From NCBI RefSeq assembly GCF_035582795.1, contig NW_027445436.1, positions 6,880,770 to 6,944,769 on the forward strand: a stretch of DNA of 64,000 nt, written 5' to 3'. A program made the translations under genes and the position numbers. Shown in pieces: positions 50,901 to 62,470 of this stretch. The first letter of the stretch is position 1, and every line of letters begins with the position of its first letter. The notes under the pieces were generated by a model that saw only the letters and a list, made by a program, of their open reading frames with translations, was not told the DNA's origin and did not search any database. Source of the stretch: Mycteria americana (Eukaryota; Chordata; Aves; Ciconiiformes; Ciconiidae).

Positions 50901-53816
50901 TTTCCAGTTCCCAGCCCCTACAAAGTGATTATGCACATTCTATCATAAAGTCTAAATCATCTAGATTTTGTCTCAAGCTGGCAGAGAGGTTGAACCTGTA
51001 TACACTGGAATATAAGAAGTTGGAGCTAGAATGCAGAAACACTGAATTCATTACAATTCTTGAAATTTCTTGCATACTCTAAATATCCAGAATTGTTGAT
51101 TATACTTATTCAGTGCATAACTTCCTTTGCATGATACGTTCTCATTCTCTAGAATCCAAGAAAGAGAAGAGTTGTGTAACCAAGAGTTTCTGTTTTTTAA
51201 GTGGTTAAGATATTTTTATGGCAGAACTGCACAAGTAAATAAGATTAAATTAATTTTACGGAATCACTGTTTGCTCCTTCACAGATTTGATATGTTAATG
51301 GTGGGAATATGCATGTTTTTTTTGGGGGGGGGAATCTAGTAAGCTTCCACCAAACTATAGAGGTTAGACATCCATATTCTCATCTTTTTTTCTCTTCAGT
51401 TGATTGGAGAAACTCTTTGTGACCCCAGTAACTCTTAGGTAAATATTAGTCACATTTGTAAATATTTATTTCACTTTCCTCCTATCCCTGCCAGATTCCA
51501 CTATGAAAAAAACAGTGCTTTAAACCTGTGCACTTCAGAAATAAGAAAATTTATCCAAGTTTTTCCTGAAAACTTGTTTTCTTGGACTAATACAGTTGAA
51601 TTTGTTTCTTTTCCAGAAGATCATTTTATTTCATCTTAATGCTTGAGTTTTGATGTGTTTTGTTTCCTGACTATCAATTCACTAATTGAAACTCTTCCTC
51701 AGCCTACAAAATTTCTAAGTATGCTGTATAAACAGGACTCTCATCTGTCCTACTGATTGCTGTTACACTCATGACTGCACAGAACAGCGATTCAGGCTTT
51801 TGGATCTGTGAATCCCATTAATTCCAAGGAAAGACAGACATTGATGATTTTCCTAATTGTAGACAGCTGTAGTTTTTTTTTTTTTGTTCTGATTTGAGAA
51901 GAACATTACCTAATCACAATGTTTTCCCAGGAATTTTTTTTCTTGATTTCAGGAATCTATACATATTGTACCTCCAGAGAACTTTATTCTTGCTTTTCCC
52001 GAGTCACTATGAATTAGAATCAGTCAGTGGTGGAATAGCTGCACAAACCAACTTAATATCAAAATCCCCCACTTTCTCCCGAATTTAAACACATATAAAA
52101 GTGAATCACTTTATTTAGAAACACATATTTTTTTCCTCTTTAACATTTCTTTTAATGTATTGTGAGTAATTCATAAGTTTTTTTAATTGTTTTCTAAGGC
52201 AGGAATAAATTTTGCAACTATTAAGTCTGATTTCTAAAGCAAGAAGTATTCTGTGTTAACAATATTTCTTCATCCCCTGTAACTGTTAAACCCATTGATA
52301 TATTTCATCCAAATTTATAGAGGATAGAGATCATAAAGGTAATTAGGTTCTGTCAGGTTTTGAGATAAATGCAGGAGGATAAAGAAGAAAATTTATCACA
52401 AGTATCCTGGTGAAGGAAAAGAAGGTCGGAAGAGAATATTGGACATAAGAGGATGTACAAGGAGCGTACACTTGTGCTTGACCACGGAGAAAGCATTAAC
52501 CCCACACCTCTGTAGAATCTGGAGACACAAATTTCATTACCTCTTGTGTTCTTAGGGCTATTCCTCTGATTTAGCATTTTAAATAATGAGAGTCCTTGAA
52601 ATCTTTCACACTAAACTTAGCTGCCTATTCTCATAATATGCTGTAAGTAAATCAGAAGCTATGTACAGGTTTTGCTGGATTAAATTCTGTACCCCAAGTT
52701 AGTCTGTGTTACAGGGTTAAATAATCACAATGATCTCTTCAGGTAAGGTAAGAATTACTGTTATCCATATGTATTTGTGTACTACTCTGTAGAGGATGAA
52801 AATTCAGTTAAATTCATTTTCTTAAGCACTGCTGGAAAATGCTGATAGAAACTTAGTCTCATTAATTTACAATGCCAGTTGATTTAACAGTGGTATGTTA
52901 CTGTGTTATTTACTATATATGTTTTTTCCAGGCTGTTCTTTTTTGTTAGTATTTTTTGAAACTCCACTGACTATAATTTGTGTAATGACTGAAATTTAGT
53001 AGGTGCAGTGTAAGGAGAACAAATGTAACAATGAGGGATACCAGAGTTTGTTGGTCTTTTTAAAATGTCTTTCTTTTTTTCAGATTCTGGAAACAATACT
53101 TACACCAAAAAATCCTGAAGAAAACTAGATAATGTTATATTTAAATAACTTTAATAAGAACAGGATACCAACATTTGGAATGGATTTCTGATCTTCATCT
53201 GGTATATGTGATTTAAGTAAACTATACATTTTGGCATCACAGACAGCAAGTAGACAAATTTTCCTGAATAGAACCTGCACCTCAAATAACTGGCATCTTC
53301 TTGACATAATCTACAATAATTTGCTCAAAAATCAGAGGAGAGGGACTAAATGGAAAAAGAGACATTAGACTATATGGGGGGATTAGAGGAGTTTGTGAGG
53401 GATAAAACTATGGAGTACACATCTCAAATATTCCTGTGTAATTTTAATAAGTAATAGTAATACATAACCTGCACATGTGAAAATACAGTGGAATTGGATG
53501 ATATGTTGTGACCTTTGAAGGTAATTCACACTTATTCTCTTTTATTTGTCTTGTAAAAGCTACACACTTGAAAAAAAATGCATTATCAGATGAATGACTT
53601 TTGTCACTTGTCCATTTATCTTTCTGATAATCTGGTAACTTCTTCTCTACTTCCTAATCATTTCTATCCAACTGGGGCACATCTGTATCAAAGATGGATT
53701 AATTTCAAAAATTGCTAGCAATTCAGTTAGGTTCAAACATAATTAATGGATGTGTAGTCAGATTTCCACTTGAAATTTCAAGGAGACGCTCTTGTGAGAT
53801 TGCCAGTGTTTGCCAC
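50901..53816. other. 2.9 kb without a supported feature
   Basis: AT-rich DNA. The first hundred or so bases may still be env. No pol or gag motif was found where a minus-strand provirus would carry them. Confidence 0.4.
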
Positions 53817-55062
53817 TGTACTGGGTCTGGCTGAGATGGAGTTAATTTTCTTCATAGCAGCCCATACAGTACTGTGTTTTGGATTTGTGACTAAATTAGT
53901 GTTGATATCGCACCAATGTTTTAGCTGTTGCCAAAAAGTGTTTGCACACATCAAGGCCTTTTCTTTTTCCTACTCTGCCCGCTCCAGCAAGTAGGCTTCG
54001 AGGGGACACAACCAGGACAGCTGACCTGAACTGACCAAAGGGATATTCCATACCATATGACATCGTGCTCAGCAATGTAACCAGATGTAACCAAAATGAT
54101 AAGTTTGTTCTTTTGTAACTAAGCAACATAGAGATAGGAGCGGGGTAGACAATGCTTTAATATATTGTGTTTGTACACCTATGGCTATGGATATGCTACT
54201 GTGCCCAAAGACAATTGGACGAGGAGTAGTATGGACATGCTGCTATGCTCCCAGTACAGCCCCAACCCATCTTGACAATGAGTCGAGGAGTAGTTAGAAT
54301 AATTGGTTTGTATTAGAATAGGAATAAGGGTGCCAAATCATTGTTAGGGACCATGCACCATGAAGAAGGGAAGCAAGTTACATAAGCAAGGTGGGATTGC
54401 GCATGTCCAGAAGAAGGGGTGAAGTAAAGGACACACCTGTACAAACACCCAGGACCACCAGAGACCCCCACGGAAGCCCCTCGGAGTTCAAGGACGCATG
54501 TGTAATGACCATGCAAATATGATAATTAGTTCTGGGAAATAGAAGGAATATGCATGATCATTCTGGGAAATTTGATGCATATGTATGTGATCGGACAATA
54601 TAAGCTTTGGTTAATGTAACCTGCGGTATGCACGCTAGGGTAGAACGATCCCCCGTGCATCTGGCGCTGTAATAAAGAATGCCTGCTTCTTAATACTACA
54701 TTGGTGTTAAGGAGTTTGATTCCCGGTTTCAGTGACAGCAATAAAAGTTTGGGGAAAGGAGGAGGAGAGGGGGACATTCGTGCTTGTGGCATTTGTCTTT
54801 CCAAGTGACCATTATGTATGCTGAGGCTCTGCTTTCCAGGAAGTGGCTAAACATTTGCCTCGCGATGGGAAGTAGTGAATGAATGCCTCTTTTTCTTTGC
54901 TTGCACATGCAGCTTTGCTTCACCTATTAAACTGTCTTTATGTCAACCCAAGAGTTTTTCTCACTTTTGCCCTTCCAATTCTCACTGCCATCCTGCTGTG
55001 TGGGGGAGTGAACGAGCGACTGGGTGGGGGGCTTAGCTGCCAGCCAGGGTCAACTCACCACA
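53817..55062 (+). mobile_element. older ERVK-like LTR, split by a nested LTR
   Basis: Left part 53817-54075 begins TGTACTGGGTCTGGCTGAGA and shows the U3 of the same LTR type, with a decayed CRE-like site (TGACATCG, 54058-54065). Right part 54738-55062 resumes with ATAAAAGTTTGGGG (the TATA region) and continues through CATTTGTCTTTCC and GGGAAGTAGTGAATGAATG to the end CACCACA at 55062. The two halves join exactly when the insert and one GCAA copy are removed. Flanks tgccac and gccatt suggest a blurred duplication. It is the most diverged LTR of its type in the window. Confidence 0.82.
54076..54737 (+). mobile_element. nested solo ERV LTR with 4-bp duplication
   Basis: A 662-bp LTR, TGTAACC...GTGACA, inserted in the older LTR. 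The flanks are GCAA on both sides (54072-54075 and 54738-54741), a 4-bp duplication typical of class I ERVs. The polyadenylation signal AATAAA lies at 54671-54676, in the context CTGTAATAAAGAATGCC. A TATA-like TATAAGC lies near 54600. The start contains a short tandem TGTAACCAGATGTAACC. No internal sequence is present. Confidence 0.85.
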
Positions 55063-56535
55063 GCCATTTGTGGATAACGGGAAATATCCCTTTTATGATA
55101 TTTCAGTACTATTTCTTCTAGGGCTAAATAGACCAGAAAATGATGAAAACCAAGCAGAACTGAGATTCAGTAATGTAGGCTGGGGAATTGCCTTGAGTCA
55201 ACTGTATTTCTGAAATCCTGTAGAAGATTAAAAAAGCAACTATTTCTCCATAAATAGGCATGATATACAATCCCTTAAGTGCACTTAATGGACCAGTTGA
55301 TTAAAAGAAAGGAGGGAAAATAGGGTAATTGTAAATGGGGAATATCAAAGTGTTGAATGACTGGTGACAGGCTGCAGAAATCTATTTGATAACTTTTCTA
55401 GCAAATGCTGAAGTTTCTGGAGTTATAAATAATAAGGTTGCACAGAATAACACGAAGTATTTTATAAAACAGGCTCATTTAAACAATTTTTTTTTACTTG
55501 GACAAATATGGTAAGCTGTATTTAAGAACAAAGAGTGTTGATCTAATATTTCCAAAAAGAATTGAGGATCAGAGTAGATAGATAACCATTTGAATAGGAT
55601 TTTCTTATATACTGCTGTAACTCATGTATAATCAGGGGAAACATGAGGAGCAGAGCCAAGGTATTACCTTGCTAAACAGTCCTGGTGATGCTGCTACAGA
55701 AAATGTGCTTTCAGTTCTGCTGTTAACACAAAAGTTTAAAAAATCTGTAAGATTGATCTAATTATATAAAACATACCTTATTAGTATACTGACTGTGGAA
55801 AAATGAGTCAGTCTGTTTCTACTACAATACAAGAGCAAACTGAACAGCTTTGACCTCACTGATAGCTTCTCTGTCACATAAAGACAGAATAGTTCATATA
55901 AGGAACCTACATCTCAAGCTGAAATTATAAGCATGAGCAGTAAAATTATTACTATTGTTATTCGTGATACGAAGTCAGCCTTAGGTAAATATGCCTTGCT
56001 TTTAGAGGAAAATCCTCTGAGCAAAGTGTGTTAAAAAAAAAAGCCAAACAAAACAAACATCCCCTCAGTATACTTTAAATTCTGTGATTTATCATGACGG
56101 CTAATTTTTAGGTTAGTTATAATTTAGTAATCTCTTTACTAAGTGCGAAAACATAGCCTGTTAGCCCTAATTTTATGTTTCTGAGAAACTCTCCCCACAC
56201 ACACTTCTGAAAAAACAGGGATGGAATTTCTCAAATGCATCACCTAATACATTCCATACTGCGTAGGGATCTTGGGAGGCTGAGGAACATACTTCCAACC
56301 ATGTGCTTCAATGCCATGTAGTTTAGTCAGTTACTGGAATTATTTTCTATATTCTGAACTTCAAAATACTAGCAGGATATTTTTTTAAAGGAAGTACTGG
56401 ATTTGAAACATTCTTAGCTGAGAACTGATCCTGCATTTGAGATCATTGCTTCCAGTTAGTAGACGGTTTAATTAGTCCAGGCACCTTTTCAAAGCAAAGT
56501 TTTTTGTATCAGGTTGCTGGCACATTGCCAATACT
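55063..56535. other. no feature recognised
   Basis: AT-rich DNA without supported genes or repeats. Confidence 0.4.
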
Positions 56536-59521
56536 TATTATAGAATTGAACAGAACAGAATAGTTCAGTTGGAAGGGACCTACAACAATCATCTAGTCCA
56601 ACTGCCTGACCACTTCAGGGCTGACACAAGTCAAAGCATGTTATTAAGGGCATTGTCCAAATGCCTCTTAAACACTGACAGGCATGGGGCATCGACCACC
56701 TCTCTAGGAAGCCTGTTCCAGTGTTTGACCACCCTCTTGGTAAAGACATGCTTCCTAAAGTCAAATCTGAACCTCCCCTGGCTCAGCTTTGAACCATTCC
56801 CACGCATCGTATCACTGGATACCAGGGAGAAGAGATCAGCACCTTCCTCTCCACTTTGCCTCCTCAGGAAACTGTAGAGAGCAATGAGGTCTCCCCTCAG
56901 CCTCCTTTTCTTCAAACTAGACAAACCCAAAGTCCTTAGCTGCTCCTCATAGGACATGCCTTCCAGCCCTTTCACCAGCCTTGTTGCCCTCCTCTGGACA
57001 CATTCAAGTACCTTAACATCCTTCTTAAATTGTGGGGCCCAGAACTTCACACAGTAATCATGGTGAGGCTGCACCAAGGCTAAATACGGAGGGATAATCA
57101 CCTCTTTTGAGCAGCTGGTTATGCTGTGTTTGATGCACCCCAGGATGTGGTTTGCCCTCTTGGCTGCCAGGGCACACTGCTGACTCCTGTTGAGCCTGCT
57201 GTCAACCAGCACCCCCAGATCCCTTTCTGCAGGGCTGCTCTCCAGCCACTCCTATTCCAGTCTATACTTGTGCCCAGTGTTACTCCGTCCCAGGTGCAGA
57301 ACCCGGCATTTGTTCTTGTTAAATTTCATGCCATTGATGATTGCCCAATGCTCCAATCTATCTAGATCCCTCTGCAAGGCCTCTCATCCCTCAAGAGAGT
57401 CAGCAGCACCTCCCAGTTTAGTATCGTCAGCAAACTTGCTAAGGGTGCATTCAACTCCTGCATCCAGATCGTTGATAAAACTATTGAACAGAACTGGCCC
57501 TAGAATTGAGCCCTGAGGAACACTGCTGGTGACTGGTCACCAGCCAGATGTAGCCCCATTCACTACAACCCTTTGAGGCCTGCCACTCAACCAGTTCTTC
57601 GCCCAGCGCACATGAACCCACTCATCCCACAGTTGGACAACTTGTCCAGAAGCATGCTGTGAGGGACAGTATCAAAAGCCTTCCTAAAAATCCAGAAAAA
57701 CTACATCCACCGCCTTCCCTTCATCCACTAAGCGGGTGACCTTATCATAGAAGGATATCAAATTAGTTAAACAGGACTTTCCTTTTGTGAACTCATGTTG
57801 GCTGTGCCTGATGATTGCATTGTCCTTTAAATGCCTTTCAATAGCACCCAGTATGATCTCCTCCATAATTTTTCCAGGTACTGAGGTTAGACTAACAGGT
57901 CTGTAGTTCCCTGGGTATTCCCTCATGCCCTTCTTGTAAATTGGAGTAACGTTGGCTAGCTTCCAGTCAGCAGGGACCTCCCCAGACTCCCAAGACCTTT
58001 GGTAGATGATTGAGAGGGGTCCTGCCATAACATCCACTAGCTCCTTCAGTACTCTGGGATGAATCCCTTCAGGCCCCATGGATTTGTGAACATACAGCTG
58101 GTCCCTTACAATTTCAGTGTCCACAAATGGAAAGTCACTGTTCCCACACTCGTGGTCCTCCAACTCAGAGGACCGGGCATCCCAAGGTCTATCAGTATTA
58201 TTAAAGCCTGAGGCAAAAAAAGCATCGAATGCCTCTGCTTTTTCTTCATCCCTATTAGTCAGATGACCATCTTTAACAAGTATTGGTCCAATGTTTTCCT
58301 TGGACCTCCTCTTGCTATTAACGTACTTAAAAAAGCCCTTCTTGTTATCTGACGCAGCACTGGCCAGTTTCAACTCTAGTTGAGCTTTGGCCTTTCGTGT
58401 CTTCTCCCTGCATACGCAATCCACAGCTCTGTAATCTTCATGCAAATCCTGACCTTGCTTCCAGAGATCATACAATTTATTTTTCCGCCTGAGTTCCAAG
58501 AGGAGTTCCCTGTTCAGCCAAGCTGGTCTTCTGCCCCGCTTGCTTGACTTATGACACAATGGGGTTGCTTGCTCCTGTGCTTCTAAAAGGTGGTTCTTGA
58601 AAATTGACCAGCACTCATGGACCCTTAAGCCCTCAAAAGCAGATTCCCAGGGGATGCTGCTAAGTAGCTCCCTGAGTAGCTTAAAGTTTACTCTTGAAGT
58701 CCAGGGTAGCAACTCTGCTGTCCTTTTTTCTCATTACACTGAAAAGTTTAAGCTCAACCATTTTGTGATCACTGTGGCCAAGACAGCCACTTACCATCAC
58801 ATCTGCCATGAGTCCTTCTCTATTCACAAACAACAAGTCTAGGAGGGCATCTTTCCTAGTTGGCTCACTGAGTACTTGTGACAAGAAATTTTCTTCCACA
58901 AACCTCAGGAATTTCCCAGGCTTGCTTGTCACAGCAGTATGGTATTCCCTGTTCATGTCTGGGAAGTTGAAATCTCCCATAAGGACAAGGGCTTCTGATC
59001 CAGAGAAATCTCCTAATTGCCTATAGAATCAGTGCTAACATCCTGGCTTGGCGATTGATAGTAGACACCCACTACAACATCTCCTTTGTTTTCCATTCCC
59101 CTAATCCTCACCCAGAGGCTCTCAACCACATCACCCCTAACTGTAAGGGCTGTACAGTCAAACCTCTCCCTTACATGCAGAGTGCGACACCTCCACCTCG
59201 CCTGCCCTGCCTATCCCTCCTGAACAGCCTGTAGCCCTCCATCCCAGCACTCCAATCACAGGACTCATTCCACCAAGTCTCACTAATACCGATGACATCA
59301 TAGCTCTGGGAACTGACCAATGCTTCCAGTTCATCCTGTTTGTTTCTCATACTGCATGTGTTGGTGTACAAGCATTTCAGATATGCTCCTAAACCCTCAG
59401 TAATCCCTGAAGCAGCAAAAATGTTCCTATTAGCATTGCCACCCTCAGGCAATGCCATTGCTACCCTTAGCTTACCTTCAGCTCTCCTGATGCATCCCTT
59501 TGTATACATGTTTTTGTGCAA
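56536..59521 (-). mobile_element. CR1 LINE, 3.0 kb, endonuclease to 3' end
   Basis: The most complete CR1 here. Minus-strand order: 59521-59171 holds the endonuclease start (AYLKCLYTNTCSMRNKQDEL and ISETWWNESC with the catalytic Glu). 58980-58681 continues it (MGDFNFPDMNREYHTAV, LDLLFVNREG). 58712-57684 (342 aa) spans the linker and the front of the reverse transcriptase ([46 protein letters not shown]). Then come broken catalytic blocks near 57540-57400. 57212-56631 (193 aa) is the intact C-terminal piece ([20 protein letters not shown] to LDNALNNML). It ends at about 56536 in GTTCAGTTGGAAGGGACCT-type 3' sequence. There are several frameshifts; ORF1 is absent. Confidence 0.95.
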
Positions 59522-59904
59522 TATTTATTTATTCTCACTAGTGGACCTCCATCCTGTTCATCCAGAGAGGGGAGTGGGATGATGCTGTCTGTGTCCATGT
59601 GCATGCTATGTGTCTCTATCTGTGTGGTTGGCTGTGTACACGCGTATATATGTGGTGTATATGTGTGCTCTGTGTGCATGTGCCTACTGGGAATACATCT
59701 TCATTCTTGCTACTGGTGGGACCTGGGTGCACAGAGCTGCAGCAACCTCACCTGTCTTGTGCTGTTGGATCCAGCACAATATATTTTTCCCCTAACATGG
59801 AAGGTCTGTATGACTTTAAACTTTATCAAAGACCAATTTGAGTCCTCTTAAATACTAATCTATAAACACTTGTTTATAGACTATGTGTCTATAAACACTC
59901 TACT
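59522..59904. repeat. TG-rich tract and small palindromes
   Basis: 59588-59690 is rich in TGTGT, GTGCATG and TATATGTG words, a decayed TG microsatellite. At 59859-59899 the word TCTATAAACACT occurs twice (from 59859 and 59888) around TGTTTATAGAC, giving an 11-bp perfect stem (59871-59881 with 59887-59897). This lies directly left of the tRNA-derived segment. The open frames here are not genes. Confidence 0.6.
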
Positions 59905-59954
59905 GGCTAGCTCAGTCGGTAGAGCATGAGACTCTTAATCTCAGGGTCGTGGGT
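59905..59954 (+). pseudogene. tRNA-Lys(CTT) 5' fragment, 50 bases
   Basis: This is identical, as far as I can recall the vertebrate sequence, to tRNA-Lys(CUU) positions 5 to 54: D-arm and A-box word TAGCTCAGTCGGTAGAGC, anticodon CTT within GACTCTTAATCTC, and the variable and T-stem start GGGTCGTGGGT. The first four acceptor bases differ, and the T-loop, B box and 3' acceptor strand are absent, so it cannot be a working gene. It lies at the far end of a truncated provirus whose primer-binding site is the 3' end of the same tRNA, in the same orientation. Confidence 0.85.
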
Positions 59955-60152
59955 GCAGTACAGCAGCACGGCAAGCAGTGAAAGCAAAAAGCAGCCACTA
60001 ACGAGCAGCCCTAGACTCTAAGGTACAGTAAGGCAAGCAAGCCTATGGCAAGCACAGAAGCCTGCTGATTAATAGCTAAACAGCAATAACAGCTATAAAT
60101 TCTATCATCTGGCACATTCCAATCAAATCTGTCATTATCTCAAACCCTTCGT
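59955..60152 (-). mobile_element. ERV 5' leader (between PBS and truncation)
   Basis: About 198 bases on the primer-binding-site side of the LTR. Read on the minus strand it follows the site with ACGAAGGGTTTGAGATAATG, which fits an untranslated leader before gag. No gag start is recognised. It breaks off at the tRNA-derived segment. Confidence 0.65.
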
Positions 60153-60170
60153 GCCCCACGTTGGGCGCCA
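60153..60170 (-). promoter_or_regulatory. retroviral primer-binding site, tRNA-Lys type
   Basis: The minus strand reads TGGCGCCCAACGTGGGGC, the exact complement of the 18 bases at the 3' end of tRNA-Lys(CUU), including CCA. It lies 8 bases (GTCCTTTT) after the LTR end, as expected for the start of minus-strand DNA synthesis. Lysine tRNA primers are typical of betaretrovirus/ERVK-like elements. Confidence 0.93.
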
Positions 60171-60178
60171 AAAAGGAC

Positions 60179-60743
60179 TGTCGTGGTTTAGCCCCAGATG
60201 GCAACTGAGCACCATGCAGCCACTCGCTCACTCCCCCTCGGTGGGATGGGGGAGAGAATCGGAAGAGCAAAAGTAAGAAAACTTGAGGGTTGAGATAAAA
60301 ACAGTTTAATAGGGAAAGCAAAAGCCGCGCACGCAAGCAAAGCAAAGCAAGGAATTCATTCACTACTTCCCATGCGCAGGCAGGTGTTCAGCCATCTCCA
60401 GGAAAGCAGGGCTCCATCACGTGTAATGGTTACTTGGGAAGACAAACGCCATCACTCCAAATGTCCCCCCCTTCCTTCTTCTTCCCCAGCTTTATATACT
60501 GAGCATGACGTCATGTGGTATGGAATAGCCCTTTGGTCAGTTTGGATCAACTATCCTGGCTGTGTCCCCTCCCAGCTTCTTCTGCACCTGGCAGAGCACG
60601 GGAAGCTGAAAAGTCCTTGACTAGTACAGCAACAACTAAAACATCTCTGTATTATCAACACTGTCTTCAGCACAAATCCAAAACATAGCCCCATACCAGC
60701 CACTATAAAGAAAATTAACTCTATCTCAGCTGAAACCAGGACA
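60179..60743 (-). mobile_element. ERVK-like 5' LTR with CRE-TATA promoter
   Basis: A 565-bp minus-strand LTR, TGTCCTGGTTTC...CCACGACA. It is a 5' LTR, because the primer-binding site follows it. On the minus strand U3 contains the palindrome TGACGTCA (60506-60513), then TATATAAAG (about 60499-60491), and further on ATTAAA as the likely polyadenylation signal. It is very close to the LTR at 49118. The flanking bases of the two do not form a matching duplication, so I do not call them one provirus. Confidence 0.9.
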
Positions 60744-61071
60744 ACACTTCATCAGAATAATCCTTTAGACATAACCCGTTGACCAAGTCTGGGACTAGGA
60801 TTGGATCTAGCCACACCTAGACTCCTCTCTGAGAAGGAGTTTAGAAAGCAAGGGGATCCTTTTCCGAACCTCATGACTCAACAGGAGGGTCTCCCTGACA
60901 GTTTTGTCTGACCTTGTCCTCTATGCAGTAAATAATCAAGTGTACCTTGCCATCGAATCTTGTTAAATCACTGTTGCATTGAACTTTGTTAACTCCCTAT
61001 TCTGTATCAATAAACTATATTTTTACTTCTCTCTTATGAGTGACGTGCACTCTCACTCCATCTGCGGCACA
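60744..61071 (+). mobile_element. LTR 3' part of another ERV
   Basis: Plus-strand sequence with a polyadenylation signal AATAAA (61009-61014) in the context CTGTATCAATAAACTATA, then a short T-rich part and an end near GCGGCACA (about 61071). This is the layout of an avian LTR R-U5. The left part seems cut by the ERVK-like provirus next to it. Boundaries are approximate. Confidence 0.5.
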
Positions 61072-61436
61072 CCCATATGGTGCTGTGCTTTGCATCTGTA
61101 TTTGTTTTATATTTTAGAGCATGTATTATTCTACCCTGTGTTGTATCAAGGCCATAAAATAACTTTTTTCTTTATTTGTGTTACAATAATTTTTAAATCT
61201 ACAAACATTTAAGGAAGAAAAAATATTTCTGGACTATGAGTTAATACCATTCATACTTGGAGCAAAATTTTACAGGCCAAGTTACAAACAAATGAATATA
61301 AGGGACTGCAAAATAACTTAGCCAATGACAGTCCAAAACTGTGTGTAAACCTGAACTTTCTAATACAAAATTTTCATAGTTCAACTAACATTAAAAGTAC
61401 TTATTAAAATACAATATCATTCAAATAATTTAGAAT
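61072..61436. other. no feature recognised
   Basis: AT-rich spacer. Confidence 0.4.
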
Positions 61437-62470
61437 CAAAGAATAGCCAAGGTTGGAAGGGACCTTGAAAGATCATCTGGTCCAACCTTTCGTGGGAAAG
61501 GGAGCCTAGATGAGATTATCTAGCACCCTGTCCAATCGTGTCTTGAAAACCTCCAGCAATGGGGACTTTACCATATCCCTGGGGAAGTTGTTCCAGTGAA
61601 TGATTGTTCTCACTGTAAAAAAATGTCTTTCTTATATCAATATGAAACCTCTCCCGGTGCAACTTGCACCCATTGCCCCTTGTCTTCTCCATGTGGCTGC
61701 TTGTGGAGAGCCTCCATCCTCTTTGTAGCTGCCCTTTTGTTGTAATAACCAAATGTAAGTATACAATTCACATAATGATTGATGCTGCTATAGAAATCCA
61801 TTGTAGAGCCCTACCCTGTCTCCATAGAAACTTAGACAATGTACCTTTGTCTAATAAGCAGGATGTGGCTGTCGAAAGCAGAAGTCTAACTGATGTATTA
61901 CTAGCCTAGTTAGTAAACCATGAAGAACCGCTTACATCTGCCAAAAAGGTAGGAAACTAGGGGAAAGGTAATTCCGGCAGGGGGAGATCGCGACCACCGA
62001 CTCACAGACCACCTACCCCAATTATACCACCGACTCAAATGATGAAGTTGAAGAAGAACAACTAAACATGTGTACTAATTTACATGCTGGGCGAAGAGAT
62101 TTTAACCAATCATTTAATAGAAGAATACTGCATATGTATTAGGGAGTTTAATATGTTAATGCTTTGTATATAAATAGCTGTTAATTTGAAAGCTGTGTGT
62201 GCTGTCTTGAGACAGGCACCCATATGTGCAAACATGCAATAAAATACCTCTGCTCTGTGTGTATATTGGCATTTTGCACACCGGGTAAACAAACCCCGAT
62301 TTTTGGGACAACACTTTCAGTACTGGAACACTGTGATGAGGTCCCCCCGAGTCTTCTCTTCTTCAGGCAGAAAAATCCTAACTCCTTTAGTCTTTCCTCA
62401 TAGGGCAGGTTCTCCAGCCCTTTAATCATCTTCGTGGCCCTCCTTTGGACTCTCTCCAGTCCAATTTAGA
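61437..62470 (-). mobile_element. CR1 3' end, split by an LTR
   Basis: The two halves, 61437-61737 and 62314-62470, together make the 3' terminal part of a minus-strand CR1. The left half starts with the CR1 tail words GGTTGGAAGGGACCTTGAAA and TCATCTGGTCCAACC. The right half encodes, on the minus strand, [20 protein letters not shown] and CLKKRRLGG. The break falls within one sentence of CR1 sequence, with CTTT on both sides of the inserted LTR. Confidence 0.9.
61738..62313 (+). mobile_element. solo ERV LTR inserted in CR1, 576 bp
   Basis: Termini TGTTGT (61738) and ACAACA (62313) are perfect inverted repeats. CTTT flanks both sides (61734-61737 and 62314-62317), a 4-bp target-site duplication. 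A TATA box TATATAAAT lies at 62167-62175 and a polyadenylation signal AATAAA at 62238-62243, followed by the R-U5 end. The 3' third is related to the LTR at the left edge of the window (202-802). No internal sequence remains. Confidence 0.92.

Noticed and set aside
59905..59954. A functional tRNA-Lys gene
   Set aside because: No B box, T-loop or 3' acceptor strand.
49118..60743. The similar LTRs at 49118 and 60179 as the two ends of one 11.6-kb provirus
   Set aside because: Orientation would fit, but the outer flanks do not match, no gag or pol lies between, and the leader breaks off at the tRNA segment.
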